Below, in pieces: positions 48,126 through 57,067 of a stretch of DNA of 64,000 nt. The notes beneath the pieces were generated by a model. The model had not been told where the DNA came from, searched no databases, and saw nothing but the letters and a program-made list of their open reading frames with translations. A program made the translations under genes and the position numbers. The stretch comes from Gammaproteobacteria bacterium. Its GTDB lineage: Bacteria > Pseudomonadota > Gammaproteobacteria > Steroidobacterales > Woeseiaceae. Location: the NCBI GenBank assembly GCA_029884165.1, contig JAOUIH010000006.1, forward strand, positions 16,478-80,477, written 5' to 3'. The stretch's first letter is position 1. The number at the start of each line of letters is the position of its first letter.

Positions 48126-49499
48126 ATGTTCCGCCGTCTCCAGGTCACTGACCGACTCTACTATCTGATCCTGAGCCTCGCTCTCGCGCTGGTGCTGATC
48201 CTTGGCTATGGCCAGTCCCGGGCGACGCTGTTGGCGCCGGGAAGCTGGTCCCTGCATTTGTGGATGCTGCGGGACCCCCTGGCCATGCTGCTGTTCGGCG
48301 CCTCCCTGTCGATCCTGGCGTGGCGCGTGGCATTTGCACTGCGCTATCGGCCGTATGCGGGCCTTGCGGTGACCAGGCTGCCCCGGGTTACCGTGGTCAT
48401 CCCGGCCTACAACGAAGGCGAACAGGTGCTTTCGACGGTGCGAAGCGTGCTGGCGAGCGATTATCCGCACCGCCGCCTCAGCGTCGTGTGCGTCGACGAC
48501 GGGTCCAGGGACGACACCTGGCACTGGATGACCCGGGCAGGGCAGGAATTCCCGCGGCGGGTCGAAATAATCCGGCAGCCCCGGAACATGGGCAAGCGCG
48601 CCGCCCTGATGCGCGGCTTCGAGCGGGCGAAGGGCGACGTGATCGTCACTCTCGACTCGGACTCGGAAATATTGCCGCGAACCCTGCAGGAGCTTGTGAG
48701 CCCGTTTGTCCATGACGCCCGCGTCGGCTCGGTCGCCGGCAATGTACGCGTCCTGAACCTCGCAGAAGGCCCGATACCGAAAATGCTGGACGTTTCCTTC
48801 ACCAGCGCGTTCGATTTCATTCGTGCCGGCCAGAGCGTGTATGGCGGCGTTTTCTGTACGCCGGGTGCCCTGTCGGCCTACCGGGCACCATTGCTGAAGT
48901 CGCTGGTGGGGGAGTGGGCGGCCCAGACCTTCCTGGGCTACCCCGCCGCGATCGGCGAAGACCGTGCCCTGACCAACCTGGTGCTGGCGGCAGGCCACCG
49001 CGTCGTGTACCAGCGCGATGCCGTGGTGCTGACCAAGGTGCCGACGAACTACACGTCGCTGCGCAAGATGCTGCTCCGGTGGGCCCGCAGTAACGTGCGG
49101 GAAAACCTGGTCATGTTCTCCTTCATCTTTCGCCGGTTCCGCCCCGACGATACGGGCGCGAACTGGGTCCGGCTGTTCAGCGTGCTACAGGTCGTCCGCA
49201 TGACCCTGTTCGAGGCGTTGAAACTGGTGCTGCTGGTGGCGCTGCTGCGCAACCCTGTTACGGCCCTGCTGGCCGTCAGCTTCGGCTGCGTAATCGGTTC
49301 GATCGTCCCGGCGGTGGTTCACCACCGCCGTTACGGCGGCCTGTTCGGGCTGCGCTGGGCATTGCCGTACACGTTCTACTGGCTGTTCTGCCTCGCCTGG
49401 ATATCCGTCTGGGGCCTGCTGACGGCCGGCAACTCCGGGTGGCTGACGCGCAACGTCACGGCGCCCACGAAGCCCGTCAAACTGCCTGCCGCCGCGTAA
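48126..49499 (+). CDS. membrane family 2 glycosyltransferase
   Basis: 457 aa. Two N-terminal membrane segments (LILSLALALVLILGYGQ and LLFGASLSILAWRVAF), a GT2 catalytic domain (VTVVIPAYNEGEQVL; VCVDDGSRDDTWHW; TLDSDSE as the DxD-like site; GEDRALTNL; LLRWARSNVRE in place of QxxRW), then three C-terminal membrane segments. This is the layout of processive enzymes making hyaluronan-, Nod- or PNAG-like polymers; the polysaccharide is unknown. Start is uncertain: ATG 48126 lacks an RBS, and GTG 48099 is in frame. It stands alone, with no partner biosynthetic genes. Confidence 0.88.
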   Translation: MFRRLQVTDRLYYLILSLALALVLILGYGQSRATLLAPGSWSLHLWMLRDPLAMLLFGASLSILAWRVAFALRYRPYAGLAVTRLPRVTVVIPAYNEGEQVLSTVRSVLASDYPHRRLSVVCVDDGSRDDTWHWMTRAGQEFPRRVEIIRQPRNMGKRAALMRGFERAKGDVIVTLDSDSEILPRTLQELVSPFVHDARVGSVAGNVRVLNLAEGPIPKMLDVSFTSAFDFIRAGQSVYGGVFCTPGALSAYRAPLLKSLVGEWAAQTFLGYPAAIGEDRALTNLVLAAGHRVVYQRDAVVLTKVPTNYTSLRKMLLRWARSNVRENLVMFSFIFRRFRPDDTGANWVRLFSVLQVVRMTLFEALKLVLLVALLRNPVTALLAVSFGCVIGSIVPAVVHHRRYGGLFGLRWALPYTFYWLFCLAWISVWGLLTAGNSGWLTRNVTAPTKPVKLPAAA

Positions 49500-49505
49500 C
49501 AATCG

Positions 49506-49524
49506 GGGTCGAACCGCGGTTTCC
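49506..49524. repeat. gtcgaaccgcggtttc repeat, copy 1 (half-element)
   Basis: GGGTCGAACCGCGGTTTCC just after the glycosyltransferase stop shares GTCGAACCGCGGTTTC exactly with the copy at 50779. I found no matching inverted arm downstream, so it looks like a half or degenerate element. Confidence 0.6.
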
Positions 49525-49647
49525 CTCCTGCGCGCGGCAGCAAAAGCGAAACGCGGCGCACAATACGCGGCCTCTATTCTTGCCTGCCGGTTACTCTCGA
49601 TATGAATGCGTTATGATTGCCTACCGGATCAGCATACCTGGCAGACA

Positions 49648-50115
49648 ATGACTGAAGAAATTCGCGGCGTCGCGCTGACGGAAGTCCCCACGACATCGCA
49701 GCGACTATTCGTCCGCTACCTGATGGCGATCTTGATCGATCTGTCGGTACTAAACCTGTTCGACGAGTATTGGCGGCATGTCACGGTCGACTCGTTCACG
49801 ATATCCATCCTGGCCGCCGTTCTTTTGCAGGTCTTGCTCAAGGCCACGCTGGCACTCGAACACAAGGTCGCCGGTTATTTCAATGCCAGGTCGGGCGGCA
49901 TGGCCAGGTTCCTCCGTTTTTTCACCGCCTGGCTCATCCTGTTCGGTTCGAAGTTCGTAATGCTGGGTGCCATCGACTTCGTGTTCGGTGACGACGTTGC
50001 GTTCTCCGGACCGGTACACGGGGTGCTGGCATTCATCATAGTCGTTTCGGCGATGCTCGCTGCGGAGGAAACGGTCGTCCGTTTTTACCGGCGGCTCGCG
50101 AGAAACGATACTTGA
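49648..50115 (+). CDS. small integral membrane protein
   Basis: 155 aa with four predicted membrane segments (FVRYLMAILIDLSVLNLFD; ISILAAVLLQVLLKATLALE; FFTAWLILFGSKFVMLGAID; VHGVLAFIIVVSAMLAAEE). The N-terminal and inter-helix segments are hydrophilic, with no motif I recognise. The ATG at 49648 was chosen over an upstream in-frame ATG because the extension is short and hydrophilic. Unknown function, no neighbours to suggest one. Confidence 0.7.
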   Translation: MTEEIRGVALTEVPTTSQRLFVRYLMAILIDLSVLNLFDEYWRHVTVDSFTISILAAVLLQVLLKATLALEHKVAGYFNARSGGMARFLRFFTAWLILFGSKFVMLGAIDFVFGDDVAFSGPVHGVLAFIIVVSAMLAAEETVVRFYRRLARNDT

Positions 50116-50316
50116 TAGTTGGGTCGGTTGAGGATCGGCACGAAAGGCCGGGAACTCCTGGACGGTCATTGACGGTGCGCCTGTCAGGCTGAATGGCTCG
50201 GCATCGGGGCGACCTTCACATGCTCAAACTCCCACATCACGGCCGGTCAGCTTTCTGGGGTACGGTCACTTGAGCTGACCTAATAAATTCGAGTGGTCAG
50301 GAACCCGCGAACGATG

Positions 50317-50748
50317 CTAATTCCCCTCAGCCAACGCCGATATAACGCGCTGCCGGTACGCTAGATGGCAACCAAGACATCCGGCGATCATATCCTGGAA
50401 TGTTTTCTGCACGCGGAAGCGATCGCCTTCTTCCGCTGCCTCTCGCAACGACATCGATAGATCATGTACCAGCGTATCGAATTGTTTGAAAGCGGCCATT
50501 TCCGAGTCAAGTTCGGCCGCGACCAGGGAAACCTGTTCCGGCGGAATCCGGGGATGATCGGAAATTCGCACTGCGGCCTCAGCAACCGCTGTGAAATCGT
50601 CAACCAACATCGCATCCATGATCGACACAGTGTCATTGCGCAGCCCCTGCATGATGGTTTTCAGGCTGGTCGCGGACTCTTGTTGGGCAACTGCGACTGT
50701 GGCCGTTGCGTAAAGGCCCAGGGCACAAAGCAAGTATCTCGAGATCAT
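50317..50748 (-). CDS. exported class II cytochrome c-like protein
   Basis: 143 aa: signal peptide (LLCALGLYATATVAVAQQ), a helical bundle and one haem-binding motif CLGCH (124-128) very near the C-terminus. A Met in the first helix (TIMQGLR, Met33) is the usual sixth ligand. C-terminal CxxCH on a four-helix bundle is the hallmark of cytochrome c556/c-prime-like proteins. Monohaem electron carrier in the periplasm; partner unknown. No oxidoreductase genes are adjacent. Confidence 0.8.
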   Translation of the reverse strand: MISRYLLCALGLYATATVAVAQQESATSLKTIMQGLRNDTVSIMDAMLVDDFTAVAEAAVRISDHPRIPPEQVSLVAAELDSEMAAFKQFDTLVHDLSMSLREAAEEGDRFRVQKTFQDMIAGCLGCHLAYRQRVISALAEGN

Positions 50749-50778
50749 TGGTTTTCTGCTCCTCCGGAACAGTTGGAG

Positions 50779-50821
50779 TCGAACCGCGGTTTCAATTGAA
50801 TGCAGAATATTGCGGTTCGAC
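50779..50821. repeat. gtcgaaccgc inverted repeat, copy 2
   Basis: GTCGAACCGC (50779-50788) and GCGGTTCGAC (50812-50821) are perfect inverse complements around a 23-base spacer, just upstream of the cytochrome gene start. The left arm continues into GGTTTC as in copy 1. Confidence 0.75.
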
Positions 50822-51042
50822 CCGGGTTTCGGCTATAGCTGAGCATACCCAGAAAGTCCGTGGAGAGAAGGCTTCCCCGACAGGGAAGACCAGCGCCTTA
50901 CAATCGGACTCGGGTATATTTGGATCGCGTTGCCTCATCCGGGCGCTCAACCTTCTGCAGAATATATACCGCGCGTTGTTTCGCGGCGAGCGGCGCTACT
51001 AGCTCCCGCCACCGCGCCGGATCCGGATTGCCGAACAAATGG

Positions 51043-51101
51043 GGGTCGAACCGCAAATTTCACTCATGTTTCGTCCACAGCAGATTATTTCGGTTCGACC
51101 C
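51043..51101. repeat. gtcgaaccg inverted repeat, copy 3
   Basis: GGGTCGAACCG (51043-51053) and CGGTTCGACCC (51091-51101) are perfect 11-base inverse complements around a 37-base spacer, followed by AGCTTTTCC. It has the same core arms as copy 2 but a different spacer, typical of a dispersed repeat family. Confidence 0.75.
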
Positions 51102-51368
51102 AGCTTTTCCTCAGGTTTCTGATTTCGTATGGCGCTACACCGTCCGCGAGTAGTAACGCGCGTCGCGCCGTCAGGTAACGCCGGCCTCGACATAGACCTC
51201 GTTACGCTCCCTGCACCAGGGTGACGCAGCCTCTACCGGCCGCGTGGCGGACGTGATAAAAACGTCGAATTCCGTGCAGGAAAAGCGTCGCGGCCGTACC
51301 TTGGCTGGCGATAGCCGCCAATTACCGGCAATGCCGCGAATGATCGCTCATCAAATGGAGGAAACCCC

Positions 51369-52727
51369 GTGTCCAAGCCAGCCAGACGGAAGACCCAGGA
51401 TGTGTTCGCGGAAATGGAACGGATATTTGCTCTACAGCGAGATCATCAATGGAAGATGAAAGCGACGACGGCCGGCGAACGGAAGGCCAGGTTGCAGAAG
51501 CTGAAATCGGCCGTGGAGGCCCACGCCGGTGACATCGTTGCGGCGGTACAGAAGGATACCCGAAAGCCGGAAAACGAAATAAGAATTACTGAGATCGCGA
51601 ACGTTATCGCCAATATCGAGAGAAACATCAATAATCTCGACGAGTGGATGAAGCCCATCGAAGTCGTGCCGTCGATGAACGAGCACGACAAGGCGAGAAT
51701 CGTCTTCGAGGCGCGAGGCGTGTGCCTGATACTCGGTCCGTGGAACTTCCCGCTCGGCCTGGTGCTGGGCCCTCTCGCGGCAGCCGTTGCAGCCGGCAAC
51801 TGCTGCATCGTCAAGCTCTCCGACCTGTGCCCGGCTACGGCCAAAGTGGCCGCCGGGATCATCAGCGAGGCGTTCGACGAGAACGAAGTCGCCCTGTTCG
51901 AAGGGGACGTCGACGTGGCGACCGCCTTGCTCGAGCTGCCGTTCAATCACATTTTCTTCACGGGCAGCACGCGGGTCGGCAGGCTGGTCATGGCCGCGGC
52001 GGCGAAACACCTGGCTACGGTAACCCTGGAACTGGGCGGCAAGTCGCCGGTCGTCGTCGACGCAGGTGCCGATGTGCAGAAAATCGCTGCGGACCTGGCC
52101 GCGGCCAAGCAGTTCAACGGCGGGCAGGCGTGCATCTGCCCGGACTATGTCCTTATCGATAAGAAGCAGAAAGAGCGCTTGATCCAAGAATTTGGCGCCC
52201 GGGTCAAACAGAACCTGTATACGGAAGACGGCCACATAAAAAAGGAAAACATATCCCAGATCGTCAATCCGCAGAACTTTTCCCGGGTCAAGCGGCTATT
52301 TGATGACGCTCTCGCCAAGGGAGCCCGTGTCGCCGTCGGCGGCGTCCTGGAGGAAGCCGACCGTACGATCCATCCAACGTTGCTTACTGATGTAACGCCC
52401 GACATGCTGATCATGCAGGAGGAAATTTTCGCGCCAATCGTGCCCGTAATGACATGTGACAGCATCGACGACGCCATCGCATACATAGAAAAACGTGACA
52501 AGCCCCTGGCGCTGTATGTCTATAGCAATAACCAGGACAATATAGACAAGGTGCTGAGCCGGACGTCGTCGGGCGGGGTGACCGTCAACGGGGTGTTCTC
52601 CCATTACCTGGAAAACCGCCTGCCGTTCGGGGGCGTCAACCAGAGCGGCATGGGCAGTTATCACGGGCACTTCGGGTTCAAAACGTTCTCTCATGAGCGG
52701 GCAATCTACATGCACCCGAGTAAATAG
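51369..52727 (+). CDS. class 3-type aldehyde dehydrogenase
   Basis: 452 aa, GTG start after AAATGGAGGAAACCCC. NAD(P)-dependent oxidation of an aldehyde to an acid: LILGPWNFPLGLVLGPLAAA, FTGSTRVGRLVM, the Glu in TLELGGKSPVVV and the catalytic Cys in FNGGQACICPDYV (about residue 255). It ends QSGMGSYHGHFGFKTFSHERA, typical of the ALDH3/coniferyl-aldehyde group. No redox partner needed. It may serve fatty or aromatic aldehydes; no operon partner is visible. Confidence 0.92.
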   Translation: MSKPARRKTQDVFAEMERIFALQRDHQWKMKATTAGERKARLQKLKSAVEAHAGDIVAAVQKDTRKPENEIRITEIANVIANIERNINNLDEWMKPIEVVPSMNEHDKARIVFEARGVCLILGPWNFPLGLVLGPLAAAVAAGNCCIVKLSDLCPATAKVAAGIISEAFDENEVALFEGDVDVATALLELPFNHIFFTGSTRVGRLVMAAAAKHLATVTLELGGKSPVVVDAGADVQKIAADLAAAKQFNGGQACICPDYVLIDKKQKERLIQEFGARVKQNLYTEDGHIKKENISQIVNPQNFSRVKRLFDDALAKGARVAVGGVLEEADRTIHPTLLTDVTPDMLIMQEEIFAPIVPVMTCDSIDDAIAYIEKRDKPLALYVYSNNQDNIDKVLSRTSSGGVTVNGVFSHYLENRLPFGGVNQSGMGSYHGHFGFKTFSHERAIYMHPSK

Positions 52728-53124
52728 ACGGTCCGTCCCTTTCCGGGTGGCTTAAGGGGAAGCCAAAGGCAGGAAATGTGCCCGGCCCATGTTTATCGAG
52801 TGTACGCGCCAGCATCGAGCAGTAATTCCCGGAGGCCCTGGCCATCGAGTCGTACCAGCAGCAAGCGCTGCGTGACATGTACCTGAAATAGACACGGCAA
52901 CCGCGTCGACGACGGCCTCGTCATTCCGGTGGCGCAGCCGTTGGCTGGCCGGCCGGGCGCCGCCGGCATGCACCCGCGTCGGCAAGAACAGTCCGCGCAG
53001 TCTCCGGGCTGCGCAAGTAACTGTTTCGCATAGTCTCCGGACGGACGAGGTTTGGTTCGTCTGGTAGAATCGCGCGTCACTGACACGACGTTTCGAATCG
53101 ACGAATCGTCAACACCGGCTCCTC
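52728..53124. other. 397-base spacer, possible gene remnant
   Basis: No intact gene. A small stem GGCTT...AAGCC lies at 52749-52764 after the aldehyde dehydrogenase. At 52826-52891 one frame after a TAA reads FPEALAIESYQQQALRDMYLK and then TAG, with the look of a protein C-terminus whose upstream part is missing. I could not assign it to a family. The last 80 bases should contain the promoter of the MalT-like regulator. Confidence 0.35.
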
Positions 53125-55851
53125 ATGCGCGACCTGCCCATTCCCATTATTCGCTCAAAACTGTACCCGCCACCATTGGCGCCGGACACGGTGATGCGCG
53201 AGCGCCTGTTGGCTATGGCGCCGGAGTTTTCGGGCACTGCGGTAACCCTGGTTTCCGCGCCGGCCGGTTTCGGCAAGAGCACCCTGGTCAGTCACTGGCT
53301 GGACCATGACGCCGGTGCCACGGCGTGGCTGTCGCTCGAGTCCGAGGACAGCGACCTTCGCCTTTTCGCCAGTTACGTCGTAGCGGCGCTTTCCAATGTG
53401 GTTCGCGATTGCTGCGTTGAAACGGTTCGGGCCCTGCACGCTCTGGAAATGCCGGATGCCGTCAACCTGGCGGGGCTCTTCTGCAATGACCTGGATTCGC
53501 TGAATACGCCTGTCGTACTGGTGCTCGACGACTATCACAAGATCACCGCAATTGAAGTGCACGAGTTCCTGGATGCCATACTCAGGCACCCGCCGCGGGG
53601 CTTGCATATCGTCATCGTCACGCGACGCGACCCGCCGCTGGCCTTGCAGTCACTACGCGCGAGTGCTGCGCTCACCGAAATCCGCATGCGGCACCTCGCG
53701 TTCAATGAATCAGAGACGCTCGAATTCATGCGGAACAAGCTCGGCGACAGAATCGCCGACCGGGCGATCGCGCACCTGCATGAGCGCACTGAAGGCTGGC
53801 CGGTAGGCTTGCGGCTCGCGGCGCTGGCAATACGGGACTCCGATGCCGTACGCGAGTTTGTCGACCGTGTACCGAGCGATATCCGGTCGGTGCGTGCCTA
53901 CCTGATGCATGAAGTGCTCGCGAAGTGCCCAGAAACGATACGCGACTACCTGCTTTGCACGGCTTTTCTGGATCGCTTCAATGCATCGATCGGCGAGACA
54001 GTGTGCAAGGTCGTTAATACACGAGGCGCGGCGATCAGCGGACGCGACTTCACGCGTTGGATCGATGAGGCAGGTTTGTTCAGCATCGCGCTGGACGATC
54101 GCCGCGAGTGGTTCCGATATCACCACCTGTTCCAGACGATGCTGCAGGAGGAAGCGACGGCAGTGCTCGACGATGCCGATATTCGCGAGGTGCACCTGCG
54201 GGCGGCGCGATGGTTCGAAGCGAACGGGTTTTTCGAGGAAGCGATTCGACACTTGATGGTAGCTGGCGCGAGTGGCGACGCGGCGGAGTTGATCATCGCG
54301 CATCGCAACGAGATCATGAACAACGAGGAATGGCACAGGCTGGCAAACTGGCTGTCATTGCTGCCTTCGGGGATGATCGAATCGCGACCGGAGCTGCTGC
54401 TCCTGAAGGCACGTCTGCACCGTACGCGTGGCGCACGCGAGGAGTTTGCGGAAGCCCTGGATGCCGCCGAGACGCTACTGGAGACAACCGATGTCACGGA
54501 TGAATTGAAGCAGGACCTGCTCGGTTCGCTCGAATCGTCTCGCTGCTTCAACCTGTGGCTGATGTCCGACGGCACGGGCGCCGTCGCGTCGGCGAGACGC
54601 GCGCTGGATTTGTTGCCTGAGGATAGCCTGGCCGAGCGAGGATTCGCGATGATTATTCTCGGCGGAGCCATGCAGATGACCGGCGACACCAGGGGCGCAC
54701 TCGACACGATTTACGCGGCGATGCCCGATGAGTCGTCGGCGGCAAACCGCCCTACCTTTGTGACCCGGCTGCTTGCAGCGTTGTGTTTCGTTCGATGGAT
54801 GGACGGAGATCTTGGCGGGCTGCGGCCAACGGCTGACCAGCTCGCGGCGCGGAGTTCCGCAGCAGGCCTCCTCGAGGTTCATACCATCGCCGAGCACTTT
54901 CTTGCCGCGTCGGACTATCACCATAACCACCTGCAAGCGGTGGTTGCACGGTTGAAGGATATCGCACGCAGCGATGTCGTCATCAGTGCGGAGTTTCACG
55001 CCAACAACATGATAATCGCCGGGCTGGCGCACCAGGAACGGGGTGAGATTCAGATGGCCGCGGACATCGCCCGCCATTTACATGAACTCGCGCTGAAGTC
55101 GAAGAATGTTTTCCTGGTGGGCCTGGCCGAGGCATTCGAGTCGGAGCTTGCACTGCGCACCGGACGGCTTGTCAAGGCACTGGAATGGGCCAATCGCTGC
55201 GATCCGGAGCCGCTGACGTCAACTTATGGATTCTTCTCCCCGACGATAGTGCTGGCCAAGGTCCTGGTCATCGCGGACAACTCGTCCAGTCGGGGCCGCG
55301 CAAAGGCGCTGCTCGACAGACTCGTCGACTATCTCGCCACGGTAAACAACCGTCGCTTTCTGATCGAAGCGCTCGCATTGCGCGCAATGCTGCACGAGGC
55401 AATGGGGAACCCGGAGTCCGCAGACGACGACCTGTTACAGGCGCTGCGACTTGCACAGCCGAGCCGGTTCATCCGGCTGTTCATCGACCTGGGACCGCGC
55501 CTCGGGGCCCTGCTAAGCAGGATGCAAGTCGATGAAGAGGGCCTCGCCTACGTTGGCGAAATGCTGGCTGCGTTTCAGCCATCATCCGGGACACAGCCGA
55601 CGGTCGGAGCCAGCGAGCCGGCCAATGCCGATCGACCCATTGTTGAGCCACTTTCGTACCGCGAGCGGCAAATTCTGACATTGCTCGCAGAACGTTTGAG
55701 CAACAAGGAGATCGCCGACAAGCTGCACATTTCGACCGCCACGGTCAAACGCCATGCCGCAAATATCTATCAGAAGCTCGGCGTTCACGGCCGCCGCCAC
55801 GCGGTTGCCAAGGCGAACGGGCTTGGAATCCTGACCAGGCCGGCGCGCTGA
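53125..55851 (+). CDS. MalT-like LuxR-family ATP-dependent regulator
   Basis: 908 aa. An N-terminal STAND/NB-ARC-like ATPase has Walker A APAGFGKST (45-53) and VVLVLDDYHKI as Walker B; a long helical repeat region follows, and the C-terminus is a LuxR HTH (LSYRERQILTLLAERLSNKEIADKLHISTATVKRHAANIYQKLG, about 845-890). MalT-type activators oligomerise on ligand plus ATP and activate adjacent genes. The following genes on the same strand (outer-membrane protein, DUF1254 set) are its likely targets, by position only. The ligand is unknown. No good RBS precedes the ATG. Confidence 0.9.
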   Translation: MRDLPIPIIRSKLYPPPLAPDTVMRERLLAMAPEFSGTAVTLVSAPAGFGKSTLVSHWLDHDAGATAWLSLESEDSDLRLFASYVVAALSNVVRDCCVETVRALHALEMPDAVNLAGLFCNDLDSLNTPVVLVLDDYHKITAIEVHEFLDAILRHPPRGLHIVIVTRRDPPLALQSLRASAALTEIRMRHLAFNESETLEFMRNKLGDRIADRAIAHLHERTEGWPVGLRLAALAIRDSDAVREFVDRVPSDIRSVRAYLMHEVLAKCPETIRDYLLCTAFLDRFNASIGETVCKVVNTRGAAISGRDFTRWIDEAGLFSIALDDRREWFRYHHLFQTMLQEEATAVLDDADIREVHLRAARWFEANGFFEEAIRHLMVAGASGDAAELIIAHRNEIMNNEEWHRLANWLSLLPSGMIESRPELLLLKARLHRTRGAREEFAEALDAAETLLETTDVTDELKQDLLGSLESSRCFNLWLMSDGTGAVASARRALDLLPEDSLAERGFAMIILGGAMQMTGDTRGALDTIYAAMPDESSAANRPTFVTRLLAALCFVRWMDGDLGGLRPTADQLAARSSAAGLLEVHTIAEHFLAASDYHHNHLQAVVARLKDIARSDVVISAEFHANNMIIAGLAHQERGEIQMAADIARHLHELALKSKNVFLVGLAEAFESELALRTGRLVKALEWANRCDPEPLTSTYGFFSPTIVLAKVLVIADNSSSRGRAKALLDRLVDYLATVNNRRFLIEALALRAMLHEAMGNPESADDDLLQALRLAQPSRFIRLFIDLGPRLGALLSRMQVDEEGLAYVGEMLAAFQPSSGTQPTVGASEPANADRPIVEPLSYRERQILTLLAERLSNKEIADKLHISTATVKRHAANIYQKLGVHGRRHAVAKANGLGILTRPAR

Positions 55852-55970
55852 GCCTCCCGGGCCGGGCCACCGGCCTGCACCCCCTTTTGCATCCTCCATG
55901 GCCATGCGCGGCAGCCGGGCGCAGGTGACACTTCGTTCCCACGTTCCGACCCACAACGACAGGCAATCGA

Positions 55971-56768
55971 ATGCGCATGAGGACTACCCCGTTATTGCTA
56001 ACGGTTATATTTGCGTTGCCTGGCGCGTATGCCCAGGACGAGGCGGAGCTTGCCAAGCAGCTTGCCAACCCGGTCGCGGCCCTGATCAGTGTGCCGCTGC
56101 AGCTGAACTATGACGATGGCTACGGTGTTGACGATGGCGGATCAAGAACGACCATCATCGCGCAGCCCGTCATCCCCGTATCGCTGAACGACGACTGGAA
56201 CCTCATTTCCCGGACGATCATGCCCCTGGTGGATCAGGACGATTTCCCGTCTCCCGGCACCAGCGAATTCGGACTGGGCGACACCGTGCAGAGTTTCTTC
56301 TTCTCACCGAAGGCGCCAACGTCGAGCGGCTGGATCTGGGGTGCCGGTCCAGTGCTGCTGTTGCCAACCGCAACCGACGACGTACTGGGCGGTGAAAAGT
56401 GGGGCATTGGTCCGAGCATGGTGGTTCTCAAACAGCAGGGCTCGTGGACCTATGGCGCGCTGGCCAATCACATTGAGTCGTTTGCGGGAAGCGACAACCG
56501 GGCCGATGTCAGCGCGACATTCCTGCAGCCGTTCGTCTCCTACGTCACCGCGTCGAAGACCACGTTCGCTGTCAATACCGAGGCAACTTACGACTGGGAG
56601 AATGACGGCTGGTCCGCGCCGATCAACCTGCAGGCCAACCAACTGCTGCGCATCGGCAGTCAGCTGGTGCAGATCGGCGGTGGCCTGCGCTATTGGCTGC
56701 AGACACCGGATGCCGGCCCCGAAGGCTGGGGCATCCGAGTCAACTTCACGCTGTTGTTTCCGAAGTAG
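55971..56768 (+). CDS. exported outer-membrane-type beta protein
   Basis: 265 aa with a signal peptide (TPLLLTVIFALPGAYA) and a beta-rich body: LISVPLQLNYDDGYGVDDGG, WNLISRTIMPLVDQ, SEFGLGDTVQSFFFSPKAP, GPVLLLPTATDDVLGGEKWG, VQIGGGLRYWLQTPDAGPEG. It ends VNFTLLFPK. The pattern fits small outer-membrane channel-like proteins related to the phenol-degradation MetA/transporter group, sometimes misnamed neuromedin U. It may admit or bind a hydrophobic substrate for the downstream DUF1254 proteins (inference). Confidence 0.78.
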   Translation: MRMRTTPLLLTVIFALPGAYAQDEAELAKQLANPVAALISVPLQLNYDDGYGVDDGGSRTTIIAQPVIPVSLNDDWNLISRTIMPLVDQDDFPSPGTSEFGLGDTVQSFFFSPKAPTSSGWIWGAGPVLLLPTATDDVLGGEKWGIGPSMVVLKQQGSWTYGALANHIESFAGSDNRADVSATFLQPFVSYVTASKTTFAVNTEATYDWENDGWSAPINLQANQLLRIGSQLVQIGGGLRYWLQTPDAGPEGWGIRVNFTLLFPK

Positions 56769-56787
56769 AAAAGAGAGCCGATGAACA

Positions 56788-57033
56788 ATGAGAAATAATC
56801 GTGCAACAATGAACTGCCCCGCCGTGTACCGGGTTCGCGTCCAGGGCTCGATTCCTCTCGATTGGTCGCCGCGTCTCATGGGCATGAATATTACGACGTC
56901 GAATGATGCCGACAACGATCAGTCGACGCTGGTCGGTCGCCTTCCGGACCAGGCGGCGCTGTCCGGCGTTCTCAATACGCTGTATGACACCCAATTTCCC
57001 GTCTTGTCGGTTGAGTGCCTGGAAGTAGGCTAA
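56788..57033 (+). CDS. small conserved protein
   Basis: 81 aa, no signal or membrane segment: MRNNRATMNCPAVYRVRVQG, IPLDWSPRLMGMNITTSNDA, LVGRLPDQAALSGVLNTLYD, PVLSVECLE. Proteins with the GxL..WS..L.GM.I and LxDQAALxGVLN....PLLSV patterns recur across distant bacteria as small unannotated proteins (from memory). RBS AAGAGAG precedes the ATG. It lies between the outer-membrane protein and the first DUF1254 gene. Confidence 0.72.
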   Translation: MRNNRATMNCPAVYRVRVQGSIPLDWSPRLMGMNITTSNDADNDQSTLVGRLPDQAALSGVLNTLYDTQFPVLSVECLEVG

Positions 57034-57067
57034 CCGCACAATCAAGTAATGAAGTGGAGAAGATGAA

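Larger units (their letters stand above)
50749..51368. other. 620-base gene-poor spacer with two inverted repeats
   Basis: No convincing coding region on either strand. The short ORFs present have random composition and no RBS. It carries inverted repeats at 50779-50821 and 51043-51101 (listed separately), TGCAGAATAT recurring at about 50801 and 50956, and a region directly upstream of the aldehyde dehydrogenase that should hold its promoter, although no clear -35/-10 pair stands out. Confidence 0.5.

Noticed and set aside
50860..51193. Several 60-100 codon frames in the spacer before the aldehyde dehydrogenase
   Set aside because: They cross the inverted repeats and lack ribosome sites or recognisable sequence.
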